19,473 nucleotides of DNA from Thermocaproicibacter sp041859875 (GTDB taxonomy: Bacteria; Bacillota; Clostridia; Oscillospirales; Acutalibacteraceae): NCBI GenBank assembly GCA_041859875.1, contig JBFLFY010000028.1, forward strand, positions 1-19,473, read 5' to 3'. The stretch's first letter is position 1, and each line of letters starts with the position of its first letter. The position numbers and the translations under genes are program-made. The notes below the pieces were generated by a model that saw only the letters and a program-made list of their open reading frames with translations, was not told the origin of the DNA and did not search any database. Below, piece by piece: positions 6,716 to 13,199 of the stretch.

Positions 6716-7108
6716 ATGAAAAAGATCCTTGCCGCCGGGATTGGCGGAGCTATTGGCGCTGCGGTTCGCTGGATATTGCTGCAGATACCACTTGCAAGCG
6801 GCAGATTTCATCCCATCATGACGCTGGTGATCAATGTAAGCGGAAGTTTTCTGCTGGGCTTTGTTATAATCCTGTTTGAAAAGAAAATTCCAGTGCGAGA
6901 TGAAATCCGGGTTGCGGTAACAACAGGTTTTTTCGGTGGATACACAACTTTTTCCACGATGTGCAAAGATGCTGCTGGAATGCTGGCAGCGGAAAATACA
7001 CTTGGGGCACTGCTCTACCTAATACTGTCGGTTTTTCTGGGGCTTTGGGCGGCATGGTTTGGCATCCGCCTTGGAAAAGTGTTTGAACGGAGGACTATGA
7101 AAGTATGA
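6716..7108 (+). CDS. crcB1: Fluoride channel CrcB/Fluc, first subunit
   Basis: Fluc proteins are dual-topology or heterodimeric fluoride channels that let cytoplasmic fluoride leak out. The 130-residue product has four membrane helices, a GAAVRW N-terminal motif, the pore Asn40 in INVSGSFLLG and the TM3 break GFFGGYTTFSTM (71-82). Phe79 is present, but the second fluoride-track position, Phe in TTFSTF of classical members, is Met82 here. The start is the second ATG of ATGATG (6713/6716), behind GGAGG at 6703-6707 with optimal spacing; the first ATG is also possible. The stop overlaps the next crcB start as ATGA. It is controlled by the upstream fluoride riboswitch. Confidence 0.93.
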   Translation: MKKILAAGIGGAIGAAVRWILLQIPLASGRFHPIMTLVINVSGSFLLGFVIILFEKKIPVRDEIRVAVTTGFFGGYTTFSTMCKDAAGMLAAENTLGALLYLILSVFLGLWAAWFGIRLGKVFERRTMKV

Positions 7109-7473
7109 GTTCAGTTTTATGTGTAATGGCAGGCGGAGCATGCGGAGCTGCCGCGCGACATACCTTTGGCGCTTGGTTTTTGAAATATGAAAAAGGCACT
7201 TTTCCACTAGGAACATTTTTGATCAATCTTGCAGGCTCTTTACTCCTTGGCATCCTTTGTGGGTTAAAAATCCGCCAGGCACCTTATTTACTCCTTGGAG
7301 ATGGATTTTGCGGTGCTTTTACAACATTTTCGACTTTTTCTACAGAAACCGTTCAGTTGATTCGCGGTCATGCACGCCGCAAAGCTCTGCTCTTTAGTGT
7401 TCTTTCTGTAGTATGCGGGGTTTTGCTGTTCACGGCAGGCTATATGGCTGCTTCTGCCATCAGGATAAAATAA
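7105..7473 (+). CDS. crcB2: Fluoride channel CrcB/Fluc, second subunit
   Basis: This 122-residue paralogue starts in the 4-base overlap ATGA with the first crcB, so the two are translationally coupled. It has four predicted membrane helices, GGACGAAARHTFG at the N-terminus, Asn41 in INLAGSLLLG and the TM3 motif GFCGAFTTFSTF (67-78) with both track phenylalanines (Phe75, Phe78). Tandem, dissimilar CrcB pairs are the known arrangement for heterodimeric channels with the two subunits in opposite orientation. That these two pair with each other is inferred from the coupling. GGAGG at 7089-7093 is 11 bases from the ATG. Confidence 0.93.
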   Translation: MSSVLCVMAGGACGAAARHTFGAWFLKYEKGTFPLGTFLINLAGSLLLGILCGLKIRQAPYLLLGDGFCGAFTTFSTFSTETVQLIRGHARRKALLFSVLSVVCGVLLFTAGYMAASAIRIK

Positions 7474-7475
7474 AA

Positions 7476-7498
7476 AGGGTTCCCCGCAGGGAAGCCCT
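7476..7498 (-). terminator. Terminator of the uracil-DNA glycosylase gene (minus strand)
   Basis: AGGGTTCCC (7476-7484) pairs with GGGAA-G-CCCT (7489-7498) with one bulged G and a CGCA loop. Read on the minus strand it is followed by TTTTTATTTT, so it ends the leftward gene; the rightward crcB transcript gets only an A-tract. Confidence 0.75.
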
Positions 7499-7505
7499 AA
7501 AAATT

Positions 7506-8072
7506 CTACTGAATGCCAAGCTCGTCCATTTTCGCGCGCAGCTTTAAAAAATCTTCAAACGCGGCAGGTTTGTTCCTGGGGTTGCGAAGCAAGGCGGCAG
7601 GGTGAAGCGTAGCCATCATCAGTACACCGCTTTTTTCAAAAAGCTGGCCATGTTCTTTCATAATGTGAAAATCAGGACGAATCAGTTTCATTGCGGCAAT
7701 ACGCCCAAGGCAGACAATAATCTTCGGACGAATCAGCTCAAATTGGCTGCGCAGCCAATCAATGCACATTTCCTGCTCTTCTGGAAGAGGATCTCGATTT
7801 TTAGGTGGTCTGCATTTTACAATATTTGCTATGTAGATATTCTTGTTTCGGTCAAGGTCGACTGCATCCAGCATCTTATCCAGCAGTTGTCCGCTGCGCC
7901 CAACGAATGGCCTTCCCTGCAAATCTTCCTGTTCCCCCGGGCCTTCGCCTACAAACATTACTTTTGCTTTCGGGTTGCCCATGCCAACGACTACATTAGT
8001 ACGGGTTTCGCAGAGGCTGCACTTTTGGCAGGCCAGACAGGCCTTTTCAAGTTCTTCCCATGTTTGATACAA
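7506..8072 (-). CDS. Family 4 uracil-DNA glycosylase (Fe-S type)
   Basis: This enzyme removes uracil from DNA. The 188-residue product has the type 4 layout: N-terminal cluster ligands Cys15 and Cys18 (ACLACQKCSLCETRT), the active-site block FVGEGPGEQEDLQGRPFVGRSG (40-61), Cys87 in NIVKCRPPKNRDP, Cys103 in EEQEMCIDWL as further 4Fe-4S ligands, and the HPAALLRNP motif (about 157-165). The start is a TTG at 8072 (minus), behind GGCGGCGGT. The first in-frame ATG comes only at residue 31, after the N-terminal Cys ligands, so an upstream non-ATG start is required. The gene is convergent with crcB and divergent from the SRP RNA. Confidence 0.93.
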   Translation of the reverse strand: MYQTWEELEKACLACQKCSLCETRTNVVVGMGNPKAKVMFVGEGPGEQEDLQGRPFVGRSGQLLDKMLDAVDLDRNKNIYIANIVKCRPPKNRDPLPEEQEMCIDWLRSQFELIRPKIIVCLGRIAAMKLIRPDFHIMKEHGQLFEKSGVLMMATLHPAALLRNPRNKPAAFEDFLKLRAKMDELGIQ

Positions 8073-8104
8073 GCTACCGCCGCCTTCTGAAATATTATGG
8101 CACT

Positions 8105-8133
8105 ATTATAGCATGGATGACCTAGGCGGGGAA
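8105..8133 (-). promoter_or_regulatory. Possible promoter for the uracil-DNA glycosylase gene
   Basis: On the minus strand TATAAT (8110-8105) lies 33 bases before the TTG start. The 17-bp-spaced -35 is only TTCCCC (8133-8128), so support rests on the -10. Confidence 0.4.
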
Positions 8134-8197
8134 GTGCCAGGGACAGCATTTCGCTTGTGGGCGCAGCGCTGTTTTAAAAGTTACCAGGAGAAAACAG

Positions 8198-8226
8198 TTG
8201 CCTTTTATAAAAAAATCGGTTATAAT
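8198..8226 (+). promoter_or_regulatory. Promoter for the SRP RNA
   Basis: TTGCCT (8198-8203) and a perfect TATAAT (8221-8226) are 17 bp apart. Initiation is predicted at A8231/G8232, directly at the 5' hairpin of the RNA. Confidence 0.75.
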
Positions 8227-8230
8227 AATA

Positions 8231-8448
8231 AGGCTGTACCGGAAAGTAGATGTTTCGGTCGGATAAGCAAGGCAGAAATGCGTGCGATAAGATATGCGGG
8301 CGGGCGGGCTCTGTGCGGCAGGGCGCCGTGAACCATGTCAGGCGGGGAACCGAGCAGCATTAAGCGGAATTCCCTGTGCGATGCAGTCGGTCTGTTCGTC
8401 CGCATATCCTGTCGCATGAGCCGTGAAAACGGCCTGCCTTGCTTTTGA
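8231..8448 (+). ncRNA. ffs: Signal recognition particle RNA (SRP RNA)
   Basis: The SRP RNA core is recognisable: GAACCATGTCAGG (8331-8343), a GGAA tetraloop (8345-8348), then GAGCAGCATTAAGCGGA. This closely follows the Bacillus scRNA domain that binds Ffh. The core sits at the tip of a long helix: 8281-8305 pairs with 8394-8418 (TGCGATAAGATATGCGG against CCGCATATCCTGTCGCA, one mismatch, then G-U pairs). An outer perfect 11-bp helix is AAGCAAGGCAG (8265-8275) / CTGCCTTGCTT (8434-8444). Between these helices on the 3' side is a GAAA-capped hairpin (8420-8433), and the 5' end folds as ACCG-G-AAA/TTTCGGT (8238-8259). The length of about 215 nt is between the small and large bacterial types. The location upstream of dnaX is the usual Firmicutes setting. 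The ends are estimates. Confidence 0.87.
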
Positions 8449-8469
8449 TTTATTAGGAAAGAAGAAACA

Positions 8470-9078
8470 ATGGAACAACAAGAACTTTCCGTGCGGGAAT
8501 GTTTTGTACGGGAATTGCCGAGAACAGATGGAAAAATTCTTTTGCGCGTTCCAACCGTGCAGGAAATTATAGATTTCAATCAGCGCGCGAAAGCAGAAGA
8601 AGACGTGAGCCGATTTACCTGCCGCCCGGATGTTCATCATACGCCGGAAGAACAAAGAGTACGCCTGCAGAAGCACCTACAGGAACCAGACAGGCTATTC
8701 GTGGGTATTTTTCTGCGGGAAAACAGTTTTTACCGCATGATTGGCAAAATAAATTTTTTCGATTATAATCCACGCAATAGAAGCATGGAACTAGGCTATC
8801 GCCTTTTAAGAGATTACCGCCGCAGAGGCTATATGAGCTGCGCTTTGAAGGAACTTCTTCAAATTGCTTTTAGAAAAGTTGGTCTGCACAAGGTTTATGC
8901 GCAAACAGGAAGCTTCAATATGCCTTCCGTTTCGTTGCTGAAAAGCTTAGGGTTCCAACAGGATGCAGTGCTTCGGGATCATCACGAGTTGGGCGGAAAA
9001 TTCTATGATGACTTGATTTTCAGCATCCTTGAAAATGAATTTTCTGCAGAAAGCAGAATGGCTCCTATAAACCGGTAA
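8470..9078 (+). CDS. GNAT family N-acetyltransferase, RimJ/RimL-like
   Basis: The 202-residue protein has GNAT features: a beta4/alpha3 segment MELGYRLLRDYRRRGYMSCALKELL (106-130), with RRRGYM as the acetyl-CoA pyrophosphate loop, then NMPSVSLLKSLGFQQDAVLRDH (150-171), the standard Asn/Ser and LGF motif B. The class transfers an acetyl group to amines, including ribosomal protein N-termini, small molecules and antibiotics; the substrate cannot be told here. The N-terminal about 40 residues (MEQQELSVRECFVREL...) precede the usual start of the fold and are not recognised. It begins about 20 bases after the SRP RNA with AGGAAAGAAG as ribosome-binding site, so it may be expressed by read-through. 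dnaX follows 15 bp later. Confidence 0.86.
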   Translation: MEQQELSVRECFVRELPRTDGKILLRVPTVQEIIDFNQRAKAEEDVSRFTCRPDVHHTPEEQRVRLQKHLQEPDRLFVGIFLRENSFYRMIGKINFFDYNPRNRSMELGYRLLRDYRRRGYMSCALKELLQIAFRKVGLHKVYAQTGSFNMPSVSLLKSLGFQQDAVLRDHHELGGKFYDDLIFSILENEFSAESRMAPINR

Positions 9079-9093
9079 AAAGGGGGGATTGCA

Positions 9094-10749
9094 ATGTACC
9101 AGGTGCTTTACCGCAAATGGCGCCCGAAAAAGTTTTCTGATGTTGTAGGGCAGCCACAGGTAACTGTAACGCTGAAAAATGAACTGCAGTCTGGCCGCAT
9201 TGCGCATGCCTACCTGTTTACCGGTTCCCGTGGCACGGGAAAAACAACCTGCGCAAAGATTTTGGCAAAAGCCGTTAACTGCCTGCACTTGGCGGATGGT
9301 GACCCATGCGGTGAGTGTGAAATCTGCAAGGGAATTGAAGACGGCTCTATCTTGGATGTCGTCGAAATTGACGCAGCCAGCAACAACGGTGTCGAGAATA
9401 TTCGTACTCTTCGGGAAGAAGCCAATTTTACACCGGCTGCTGCAAAGTACCGTGTCTATATTATTGATGAAGTGCACATGCTTTCTGTCGGTGCCTTTAA
9501 TGCACTTTTAAAGACACTGGAAGAACCGCCGGCACACGTTATCTTTATTCTTGCGACAACCGAGGTCCATAAAATTCCGGCGACGATTCTTTCCCGCTGC
9601 CAGCGCTTTGACTTTCACCGTATTCCACCGCAGGATATTGCAGACAGGCTAACCTATATAGCAGGGCAGGAGGACGCGGTGCTTGACCCACAGGCTGCAT
9701 TGTTGATTGCACGCTTGGCGGATGGCGCTTTGCGCGATGCACTTTCCATCCTTGACCAGTGCTTTGGCCGAAGTAAAAATGTAACGGAACAGGTGGTCGC
9801 AGAAACAGCCGGTCTGGTAGGGCGCGAACATCTTTTTGAATTGACCGATTCCATAAAGACCGGTGACTCCTCACAAGCACTGGAAGTGATTGACCGCCTT
9901 TATCGATCTTCAAAGGACATGGCGCGTCTGTGCGAAGAGCTTTCCTCACATTTTCGCAGCATGATGCTGATTAAGACGATGAAAAATGCGCGCAGCATTT
10001 TGGCTGTTCCAGAGTCTGAATTTGAAGGGCTGGAAAAACAGGCGCTTTCTACTCCGCTTCCGGTTATCCTTCACGCAATGGATACCATGCAGAGCGCTTT
10101 GGAAAAGATGTACCGTGGCGGCGACCGGCGCACGGTGTTTGAAATGGCAATTCTTCGCTTGTGTGACCCGAAACTTGATTCTTCGGCTGACGCTTTGCTG
10201 CGCCGGGTAGAAGCTTTGGAGCAAAGAACTCCCCACACAGCTTTGCCACAGCAGACAGTTCCTGCTCAGAAGCGTGAGGCTCCAGCTGCCGCAAGCGGCG
10301 GGCCGCCTTCACAAAAGAATGGTATGTCCGAGAGCGGTGCGACAGGTTCAAAGATCCAAGCAGATGTCCCAAAAGCCGAAGATTTGGACCAAATTCAAAG
10401 CGAAGCAAAGCAGCTTGCCGAATGGCCCGAAATTCTGCAGATTATAAAAACGCTTTCTCAATCCGCAGGTGCGGCGTTTGCCGGTTCAACGGCATATGTG
10501 AGCGGCGGGTATATTCTCATTGATACACCGAAGGAACTTGCACTTAAATTTCTTCGGCAGCCATCACAAAGGGATAATATTCGTCAAGCGATTGAGCAGG
10601 TTTCCGGTAAAGTATATCGCCTTGGGCCATACCGCAAGCCGGAAAACAAAGAGGAAAGTGCAGAAGACCCACTTGCGCTTCTAGCAGAGAATGCCCAAAA
10701 AGAAGGCATAGCGGTTATACAAAAACAGCAGGAGGAGATTTCAAAATGA
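9094..10749 (+). CDS. dnaX: DNA polymerase III subunit gamma/tau
   Basis: DnaX is the ATPase of the clamp-loader complex that loads the sliding clamp. The 551-residue protein shows the AAA+ core: YRKWRPKKFSDVVGQ at the start, Walker A GSRGTGKT (44-51), the zinc module Cys63/Cys72/Cys75/Cys78, Walker B IIDEVHMLS (123-131), and sensor 1/SRC motif ATTEVHKIPATILSRCQRFDF. Domain III follows, then a low-complexity Ala/Pro/Gln linker (about 375-425) and a C-terminal domain with the clostridial-type AEWPEILQIIK segment. I see no E. coli-like A-AAAAAG slippery site before the linker, so a programmed gamma form is not evident. AGGGGGG lies 7 bases before ATG. The stop overlaps the ybaB ATG. Confidence 0.97.
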   Translation: MYQVLYRKWRPKKFSDVVGQPQVTVTLKNELQSGRIAHAYLFTGSRGTGKTTCAKILAKAVNCLHLADGDPCGECEICKGIEDGSILDVVEIDAASNNGVENIRTLREEANFTPAAAKYRVYIIDEVHMLSVGAFNALLKTLEEPPAHVIFILATTEVHKIPATILSRCQRFDFHRIPPQDIADRLTYIAGQEDAVLDPQAALLIARLADGALRDALSILDQCFGRSKNVTEQVVAETAGLVGREHLFELTDSIKTGDSSQALEVIDRLYRSSKDMARLCEELSSHFRSMMLIKTMKNARSILAVPESEFEGLEKQALSTPLPVILHAMDTMQSALEKMYRGGDRRTVFEMAILRLCDPKLDSSADALLRRVEALEQRTPHTALPQQTVPAQKREAPAAASGGPPSQKNGMSESGATGSKIQADVPKAEDLDQIQSEAKQLAEWPEILQIIKTLSQSAGAAFAGSTAYVSGGYILIDTPKELALKFLRQPSQRDNIRQAIEQVSGKVYRLGPYRKPENKEESAEDPLALLAENAQKEGIAVIQKQQEEISK

Positions 10750-11093
10750 AAGCTAGATTACCACAGGGATACGGCGGGGGAGCCGCTAATCTGCAGCAGC
10801 TTGCACATCAGGCACAAAAACTTCAGGAGCAAATGAGTGAAGTTACTGCAGAACTGGAAGCAAAAGAGTATACGGCTTCTGCCGGCGGCGAAGCTGTTAA
10901 GGCAACGGTTACCGGAAAAATGGAAGTTAAGTCCATAGAAATCAAACCGGAAGTTGTTGACCCAGAGGATGTGGAAATGCTTGCAGACCTTGTAACGGCT
11001 GCGGTAAATGAAGCGCTTCGTGCGGCTGAGAGTGACAAGTCTGAACACATGGAGAAAATTTCCGGCGGAATGAATATGCCGGGGCTGTTTTAA
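10746..11093 (+). CDS. ybaB: Nucleoid-associated protein, YbaB/EbfC family
   Basis: This is a 115-residue DNA-binding dimer protein of the YbaB/EbfC family. Its features are a leading Gly-rich segment, an N-terminal coiled-coil helix (LQQLAHQAQKLQEQMSEVTAELEAKEYTASAGG), the central VKATVTGKMEVKSIEIKPEVVDPEDVEMLADLV strand-helix block, and a C-terminal helix ending in GGMNMPGLF. The ATG overlaps the dnaX TGA (ATGA), and GGAGGAG lies inside the dnaX 3' end. dnaX-ybaB-recR is one of the most conserved gene orders in bacteria. Confidence 0.96.
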   Translation: MKARLPQGYGGGAANLQQLAHQAQKLQEQMSEVTAELEAKEYTASAGGEAVKATVTGKMEVKSIEIKPEVVDPEDVEMLADLVTAAVNEALRAAESDKSEHMEKISGGMNMPGLF

Positions 11094-11098
11094 TTACT

Positions 11099-11701
11099 AT
11101 GTCCGATTATCATATTGCGCCGCTTTCCCGTCTTGTAGAGCAGTTTGAACGACTGCCTGGCATAGGATATAAAAGTGCTCAGCGGCTTGCTTACTATATT
11201 CTAGGCCTTTCTGATGAAGAAGTAAAACAATTTTCGGATTCCATTTTGGAAGCGCATGACAAAATACATACCTGCAGGATTTGCTGTAACCTCACTGACC
11301 AGGAACTTTGCTCCATTTGCCGCAATCCGGCACGTGACCAAAGCACAATCTGTGTTGTGGAGAACCCGCGCGATGTTGTTGCCTTGGAGCGTACACGCGA
11401 CTATAATGGTTCCTACCACGTTCTGCATGGTGTGATTTCTCCGCTGAATGGAATTGGGCCTGACCAGTTACGTATTAAAGAATTGCTGAGCCGGGTGCAG
11501 GAAGATACTGTGAAGGAAGTCATTATGGCAACAAACCCGACAGTGGAAGGCGAAGCAACTGCTATGTATATTTCGCGTTTGTTGAAGCCGCTTGGAATAA
11601 GGGTGACGCGGCTTGCATATGGTATCCCTGTTGGTGGTGACTTGGAGTATGCTGATGAAGTAACCCTTTCCCGTGCGCTGGAAGGCCGCAGCGAATTGTA
11701 A
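11099..11701 (+). CDS. recR: Recombination mediator protein RecR
   Basis: RecR works with RecO and RecF to load RecA on gapped DNA. The 200-residue product has all parts: an N-terminal helix-hairpin-helix (LPGIGYKSAQRLAYYIL, 19-35), the four-Cys zinc finger CRICC...CSIC (Cys59, Cys62, Cys71, Cys74), the Toprim domain beginning ICVVENPRDVVALE with EGEATAMYISRLLKPLG, and the C-terminal GIPVGGDLEYADEVTLSRALEGR. It starts 5 bp after ybaB with only a weak ribosome-binding site, which suggests coupling to ybaB translation. No clear terminator follows; a new promoter precedes smpB. Confidence 0.97.
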   Translation: MSDYHIAPLSRLVEQFERLPGIGYKSAQRLAYYILGLSDEEVKQFSDSILEAHDKIHTCRICCNLTDQELCSICRNPARDQSTICVVENPRDVVALERTRDYNGSYHVLHGVISPLNGIGPDQLRIKELLSRVQEDTVKEVIMATNPTVEGEATAMYISRLLKPLGIRVTRLAYGIPVGGDLEYADEVTLSRALEGRSEL

Positions 11702-11720
11702 ATCAAAGTTGACATAACAC

Positions 11721-11749
11721 TTGACTTTGCCTTAAAAATGTGATATTCT
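11721..11749 (+). promoter_or_regulatory. Promoter for the smpB-ssrA unit
   Basis: TTGACT (11721-11726) and TATTCT (11744-11749) are separated by 17 bp, with TGA before the -10 (extended -10). It lies about 27 bases before the smpB ATG. A second TTGACA at 11709-11714 has no good -10 partner. Confidence 0.7.
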
Positions 11750-11776
11750 CAAATCCCGACGAAACGGAGGCTCTTT

Positions 11777-12241
11777 ATGGCTAGGGAATCGCTGAAAACA
11801 ATCGCAAAAAACAAAAAAGCGTTTCACAACTATTTTGTTCAGGAATCTGTGGAAGCCGGGATTGAACTGTGTGGCACTGAAGTGAAGTCCGTGCGAAAGG
11901 GTCAAGTAAATCTGAAAGACTCCTGGTGCTCTGTTGTAAACAGTGAACTTCTTGTCAATGGAATGCACATCAGCCCATATGACCATGGGAATATCTTCAA
12001 TCAGGATCCAATAAGGGTGCGGCGCCTGTTGCTTCACAAACGTGAAATTATGCGCCTTTATGGCTTAGTGAAGCAGAATGGATATTCGCTGATACCGATT
12101 TCGGTCTACCTAAAGGGATCTCTTGTGAAAGTACAGGTTGGTCTGTGCAAGGGCAAAAAGTTGTATGACAAGCGTGCCGATATGGCAACGCGCGCAGCAA
12201 AAAGGGATATGGAACGTGCAATCAAGGAAAGAAACCAATAG
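11777..12241 (+). CDS. smpB: SsrA-binding protein SmpB
   Basis: SmpB binds the tRNA-like end of tmRNA and is essential for trans-translation on stalled ribosomes. The 154-residue protein has the canonical IAKNKKAFHNYFVQESVEAGIEL start, CGTEVKSVRKGQVNLKDSW (32-50), the SPYDHGN loop, HKREI, YDKRADM and the basic C-terminal tail KRDMERAIKERNQ that occupies the mRNA channel. GGAGG lies 6 bases before the ATG. The tmRNA gene begins 15 bp after the stop, so both components probably share one precursor transcript. Confidence 0.97.
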   Translation: MARESLKTIAKNKKAFHNYFVQESVEAGIELCGTEVKSVRKGQVNLKDSWCSVVNSELLVNGMHISPYDHGNIFNQDPIRVRRLLLHKREIMRLYGLVKQNGYSLIPISVYLKGSLVKVQVGLCKGKKLYDKRADMATRAAKRDMERAIKERNQ

Positions 12242-12256
12242 CAATGCATTTTATAT

Positions 12257-12627
12257 GGGGATGTAAAGGCTTCGACGGAGGTTGTAAACCAAGGTAAGCG
12301 TGCAGCATCGCGGAATGCTATATTTTCGCAAAAAGAAATAACTAACAAAACTTCTAACGCTAACTATAATTCTAATTATGGGATGGCGTGTGCAGCCTAA
12401 TTAGGCTACCGTCCTTACCGGGAACACCGCGGCTCGGATAAGGGCGTCGATTAGCGGTGAACGTGAACTGGGGAACGCCTTTACCCCAGTCATGACTCAA
12501 AGGCTACCAAAGCAAAAAGCCTGCCTGTGGGCGTTTTGCTGAGGGAATCTTAAAACATAGGCTACGCTCGTAGAAAGCCTTGGCAAATTACTTTCGGACA
12601 TGGGTTCGACTCCCATCATCTCCACCA
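12257..12627 (+). ncRNA. ssrA: Transfer-messenger RNA (tmRNA)
   Basis: The 371-nt gene starts GGGGATGTAAAGGCTTCGACGG, the classical tmRNA 5' end, and finishes CATGGGTTCGACTCCCATCATCTCCACCA. GGGGATG at the 5' end pairs with CATCTCC at the 3' end, followed by discriminator A and an encoded CCA. The tag frame follows the motif ATAACT (12338-12343), the same bases that precede the resume codon of B. subtilis tmRNA. From AAC at 12344 it encodes NKTSNANYNSNYGMACAA, ending at TAA 12398-12400. With the Ala from the tRNA-like part, the tag would be 19 residues. The hairpin AGCCTAATTAGGCT around the stop is helix 5. No room exists for a separate promoter between smpB and the 5' end, so processing by RNase P is expected. 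Confidence 0.97.
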
Positions 12628-12633
12628 TGGGGA

Positions 12634-12679
12634 AAAAGCGGCAGTACTTCCTTATAAAGGAAGTACTGCCGCTTTTCTT
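12634..12679 (+). terminator. Terminator of the smpB-ssrA transcript
   Basis: A perfect 20-bp stem (12634-12653 with 12657-12676; core GCGGCAGTACTTCC/GGAAGTACTGCCGC) with a 3-nt loop ends in TTTTCTT. It is preceded by an A-tract, so it may also stop leftward transcription. Confidence 0.93.
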
Positions 12680-12738
12680 AGTTTGCCTTTTGCACTAGCG
12701 AAGTACGCACATCTAGCATAACCAGTTCTATAATAACC

Positions 12739-12765
12739 GAAGCAGGAAATTATCCATCCTGCTTC
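12739..12765. terminator. Hairpin at the 3' end of the membrane-protein gene
   Basis: GAAGCAGGA (12739-12747) pairs with TCCTGCTTC (12757-12765). It overlaps the last codons of the leftward gene. The following sequence is T-poor on the minus strand and TTTCT on the plus strand, so its function as a terminator is uncertain. Confidence 0.4.
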
Positions 12766-13199
12766 TTTCTAATAATATATGATATTACCCTGGATAAAAT
12801 GTAGCCGCCGATCACACTTAATATTGGTATATATACGAGATCAATAGTCAAAAGAATTCTGTCCCTTTCAATATGTCCATAGCGTCTCCAATCTGGATAA
12901 ACATACGTAGAAAAATAACAGATAGAAACAATAATAAATAATATAAATAACACTAAGCAGAAAAAACGAATTTTAAAATGGCAGCTACAGTCTAACCATA
13001 TTCCATACAGACATCCCAAAACAAATTGTCCAATTAGTAAATAGAAAAGCAAAAACCTTATGCATAGAACACCCAATATAGCAGGAACTTTAGGCGCACA
13101 ATAGTAAAACAGAACCAAAATTAAATAAAAACCTACTAAAACCGTTATAGCCTTTCGTAAAGGGTGCGTTTTCCAATAACCTGTTTTTTGTTTTATCAT
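12750..13199 (-). CDS. Unrecognised four-helix membrane protein
   Basis: The 149-residue protein does not belong to a family I recognise. It has four strongly hydrophobic segments (about residues 17-35, 40-67, 79-98 and 117-143), a basic N-terminus (MIKQKTGYWKTHPLRK), an aromatic, charged loop YPDWRRYGHIERDR before the last helix, and a basic tail RKKQDG. The ribosome-binding site is excellent: GGAGG six bases before the ATG. That and the uninterrupted hydrophobic pattern support a real gene. Its base composition is visibly more AT-rich than the neighbours, and it lies directly behind ssrA, a common integration site, so recent acquisition is possible. No partner gene is adjacent. Confidence 0.65.
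   Translation of the reverse strand: MIKQKTGYWKTHPLRKAITVLVGFYLILVLFYYCAPKVPAILGVLCIRFLLFYLLIGQFVLGCLYGIWLDCSCHFKIRFFCLVLFILFIIVSICYFSTYVYPDWRRYGHIERDRILLTIDLVYIPILSVIGGYILSRVISYIIRKKQDG

Noticed and set aside
8113..8331. 72-codon plus-strand frame over the SRP RNA promoter and 5' part
   Set aside because: It crosses a strong promoter and structured RNA sequence and has no ribosome-binding site; the region is explained by the SRP RNA.
9094..10749. Programmed frameshift producing a short gamma form of DnaX
   Set aside because: No A-AAA-AAG-type slippery heptamer with a hairpin was seen near the end of the AAA+ part.
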